A stretch of DNA of 8,104 nt, from the NCBI GenBank assembly GCA_003161515.1, contig PMOH01000122.1, forward strand, positions 1-8,104, read 5' to 3'. The DNA is from Deltaproteobacteria bacterium. Lineage in GTDB: Bacteria; Desulfobacterota; Binatia; Binatales; Binataceae. The notes below the pieces were generated by a model, which was given only the letters and a program-made list of their open reading frames with translations, was not told the origin of the DNA and ran no database searches. Of this stretch, positions 6,195 through 8,104 are shown piece by piece (positions within the stretch are counted from its first letter, which is position 1; the number at the start of each line of letters is the position of its first letter). The position numbers and the translations under genes were made by a program.

Positions 6195-7388
6195 CTACCG
6201 GAGCGCGACAACCTTGGAGGGTTTCGGCTTCTGTTCCAGCAGGTCCCGCAACCGACGCTCCCATTTCAGTAGCGCGGCACGCTTTTCCGCATCGTAGGAG
6301 TGACGGTCATAAACCGAAGTGATCCCCTGCTCGACGTGGTTCAGCAATTTGCTCACGACCAAACGAGGAATGCCGATTCCAGTCATGAGGCTCGCGGCTG
6401 TGCGCCGCAGATCGTGAAATCTAAACTCCACCTTGCTCGCTTCTTTGATTCGTCGCATCGGCTTTTGAAGATTCGAGATCGGTTGACCGATCTTGCCGCC
6501 TCGGAAAACGAGTTGCTCGCCTTCCTTTTTGTTTTTCTCTAGTTCGCGTAGATTTCGCACAGCTTCAGGAGCGAGCGGCACGCGATGCGTGAGCCCGTTC
6601 TTCGCGCGCTCGGCTGGTAGCGTCCACCACCCGGCATCTAAGTCCAGTTCGTTCCAACTCATTCCGGTAATCTCGCCCCGTCGCTGTGCCGTGAGTAGTG
6701 CGAGCCGGAATATCGCGCGCGTCTTAGGTGCCTCGGCTTCAAAGGCTTTCCAGACGAGGCGGATTTCATCTTCGCCCAATACACGGTCGCGCTGAGTCTC
6801 TTTGCCCCCCGGGCTACCGACCCCGTGAGCGGGATTCGCTTCCACGATTCCGCGCCGGATAGCGAAATTAAATATCTTGCTGACGAGAGCCTTGACGCGG
6901 TTCGCCATCACTGGAGCATCGCGCTCTACGATTTGATCAAGCAGAGCGATAGTGTCCGCCCGCTTTATCTCTCTCGCCTTCCGATGCTTCCACGCGGGGT
7001 TGAGTTCGCGATCGATGATCCGCTCATCTTCGGGCCACGAACGCTTTTCAACTTTCGCATGGCGCTCAAGGTAGAGCGCGGCCAGTTCGCCGAACGTCTC
7101 CGCCGTGCGCGCCTCTCGCTTGGCAGTTGCAGGGTCATTGCCGTGATGAACCTCGCCGAGCGATGATTCGGCCAATCGTCGCGCGTCGGCGAGAGAAAGC
7201 GAAGGATACGGGCCGAGCGTGAGCCGCCGCATTCGTCCGCCAATGCGGTAGAAGACAGTCCAAGCGCGCTTGCCGCCTTGACTGACGCGCAACCCGAGTC
7301 CGTGCGTCCGCGCATCCCAGTAATCCACCTGTCCGCGTTCCGGTGCTTTAACGCTTTCGACGAATTGGGCCGTGAGCTTTGTCCGCAT
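6195..7388 (-). CDS. int: P4-type tyrosine recombinase / integrase
   Basis: A full-length 397-aa site-specific recombinase. Residues 1-90 are the DUF4102-type arm-binding domain, including DARTHGLGLRVSQGGKRAW and LTLGPYPSLSLADAR. Residues about 95-190 are the SAM-like core-binding domain. The catalytic domain shows all expected residues: Arg236 (TAQRRGEI), Lys263 (AKNGLTHRVPL), His325 and Arg328 (HDLRR), His351 (LLNHVE) and nucleophile Tyr360 (SVYDRHSY). It catalyses integration and, with a directionality factor, excision at tRNA genes, matching the tRNA-Lys att repeats. ATG 7388 is preceded by AGAGGGG seven bases upstream. Reading inward from attR, it heads the minus-strand block. No truncation is visible. 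Confidence 0.97.
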   Translation of the reverse strand: MRTKLTAQFVESVKAPERGQVDYWDARTHGLGLRVSQGGKRAWTVFYRIGGRMRRLTLGPYPSLSLADARRLAESSLGEVHHGNDPATAKREARTAETFGELAALYLERHAKVEKRSWPEDERIIDRELNPAWKHRKAREIKRADTIALLDQIVERDAPVMANRVKALVSKIFNFAIRRGIVEANPAHGVGSPGGKETQRDRVLGEDEIRLVWKAFEAEAPKTRAIFRLALLTAQRRGEITGMSWNELDLDAGWWTLPAERAKNGLTHRVPLAPEAVRNLRELEKNKKEGEQLVFRGGKIGQPISNLQKPMRRIKEASKVEFRFHDLRRTAASLMTGIGIPRLVVSKLLNHVEQGITSVYDRHSYDAEKRAALLKWERRLRDLLEQKPKPSKVVALR

Positions 7389-7582
7389 GTCGTTTCCCCT
7401 CTGTTTGCGCTACTCCGTTCGCTACCTAAAAGGCATTAGGTAGCAGATAGGTAGCAGATTTGTTGAAACTCAATGAAACGTCTTAGGTAGATAAGAACAC
7501 GAAAATGGGCTTTCAGTCAAGGATTTGGCGCACAGACCACGTTTCACTCAAAACCGTGATAGTGCAGGACGTTCGATGGATT
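7389..7582. promoter_or_regulatory. int promoter region and right-end arm-type repeats
   Basis: TTAGGTAGCA (7436-7445) and ATAGGTAGCA (7447-7456) repeat the left-end pair with the same 11-bp offset. Partial copies are TTAGGTAG (7483-7490) and an inverted GCTACCTAAA (7421-7430). CGAAAATGGGC at 7500-7510 matches 3110-3120. TGAAAC occurs at 7464-7469 and 7474-7479, with an inverted copy at 7541-7546. A weak minus-strand promoter, TTGAGT (7468-7473) and TATCTG (7444-7449), spacing 18, would lie within the repeats, so integrase binding could repress its own gene. Functions are inferred. Confidence 0.5.
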
Positions 7583-7634
7583 GCTGACTCTTAATCAGCG
7601 GGTCTCCGGTTCGAGCCCGGAACGGCCCACCAAA
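7583..7634 (+). repeat. attR: orphan 3' half of tRNA-Lys
   Basis: An exact 52-base copy of 3007-3058, from the anticodon stem to CCA plus two A residues. The preceding bases (GTTCGATGGATT) do not continue the tRNA, so there is no D arm or 5' acceptor and it is not a functional tRNA. If strand exchange occurs in the anticodon loop, this fragment is the host's original tRNA 3' half. Confidence 0.95.
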
Positions 7635-7650
7635 AGCACAGTCGAAAGAG

Positions 7651-8104
7651 ATGGGAATTACTTTCACTACCGCATAAATCTGCTCGCGGCGGGGGCGGGG
7701 GCGCGCGGTCGAAATCGAATTTCTGATCGACACCGGGGCGATTTACGGCGTTGTGCCCGGGCCGATTGCGCGCGCGGTCGGACTTGAGAAACTCGAACGC
7801 GAAGAGTTCACGCTCGCCGACGGAACCCATCGCGCCTATGACGTTGCAGAAGCATTCTTTTAACTAGGCGACCGGCGCGGCACTTCCAAGGTCGTCTTCG
7901 GGCCCGCGAACGTAACTCCTCTGCTCGGAGCGCTCACGCTGGAGAGTCTCGGCCTGATGGTGAACCCAGTGACGCGCGAGATCCTACCGATGCGCTTGTT
8001 TCTCGCCTCGTCTCGTCAGCGCATCGCGCTGACTCACAAGGAACGGTATTCGCGCTGGGAGCGCGAGCCGGCGCGAGCATTTGGGATGCTCGCGCCGGCT
8101 CTCC
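7651..8104 (+). pseudogene. Retropepsin-like aspartic protease pseudogene (3' end beyond window)
   Basis: The frame from ATG 7651 reads MGITFTTA, then TAA (7675-7677), then resumes as a clan AA (retropepsin-like) aspartic protease. Catalytic DTG (7729-7737) lies in FLIDTGAIYGVVP; TLADGTHRAYDVAEAFF follows, then a second TAA (7861-7863), then FGPANVTPLLGALTLESLGL and PVTREILPMRLFLA. Frame is preserved throughout, so each stop can come from one substitution (for example AAA or GAA to TAA). Bacterial proteins of this type are about 115-125 aa and end near the LPM motif; here the frame runs on past it to the window edge. The start is 16 bases beyond attR. The motif and frame are visible; loss of function is inferred. 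Confidence 0.75.
8065..8101 (+). terminator. Perfect 16-bp hairpin at window end
   Basis: GAGCCGGCGCGAGCAT (8065-8080) and its exact complement (8086-8101) flank the loop TTGGG. Stem strength and position after the protease pseudogene suggest an intrinsic terminator. The following bases fall outside the window, so a T-tract cannot be checked. Confidence 0.45.

Noticed and set aside
7548..7830. Minus-strand frames across attR containing VPGSNRRPAD or RARTGDPLIKSQQ
   Set aside because: Same artefact from the tRNA-Lys fragment, extended over the antisense of the protease pseudogene.

Overview
The window looks like chromosome from a GC-rich Gram-negative bacterium. Two lipoproteins with lipoboxes support this, all four tRNAs encode their own CCA, and coding regions favour G/C third positions. 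The lineage cannot be fixed from sequence alone. The Pro-Arg-His-Lys tRNA cluster and the style of the AI-2E-type permease fit an uncultured deltaproteobacterium-like or related soil lineage, which is only an impression.

Left flank (1-2980). The 3' part of an AI-2E/PerM-family permease gene, whose start lies before the window, carries a C-terminal domain resembling a cobalamin-binding Rossmann fold but lacking the B12-ligand motif. A minus-strand lipoprotein gene of unknown function converges on it. About 680 bases without a convincing gene follow, holding two inverted repeats, one consensus DnaA-box 9-mer and probably the tRNA promoter. Then come tRNA-Pro(TGG), tRNA-Arg(TCT), tRNA-His(GTG) and tRNA-Lys(CTT).

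Integrated element (3007-7634). The 3' half of tRNA-Lys, from the anticodon stem through CCA plus two bases, is repeated exactly (52 of 52 bases) at 7583-7634. Between the copies lies a compact 4.6-kb element. Its minus-strand block is a P4-type tyrosine integrase, a 237-aa protein with a C-terminal helix-turn-helix, an AlpA-type regulator or excisionase, and a 203-aa winged-helix protein with a CxxC...CxC cluster, possibly replication-related. The 203-aa gene starts at a GTG overlapping the alpA stop. The left part carries a cysteine-rich lipoprotein and, divergently, a small unrecognised plus-strand gene. Just inside both ends are matching TAGGTAGCA-type repeats spaced 11 bp apart, the likely arm sites for the integrase. 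No capsid, terminase, relaxase or primase gene is visible, so this resembles a minimal satellite or small integrative element that would depend on a helper to transfer.

Right flank (7635-8104). Immediately beyond the right attachment site is a decayed retropepsin-like aspartic protease gene. Its reading frame and DTG motif are recognisable, but it is interrupted by two in-frame TAA codons. A perfect 16-bp hairpin lies at the window's end.
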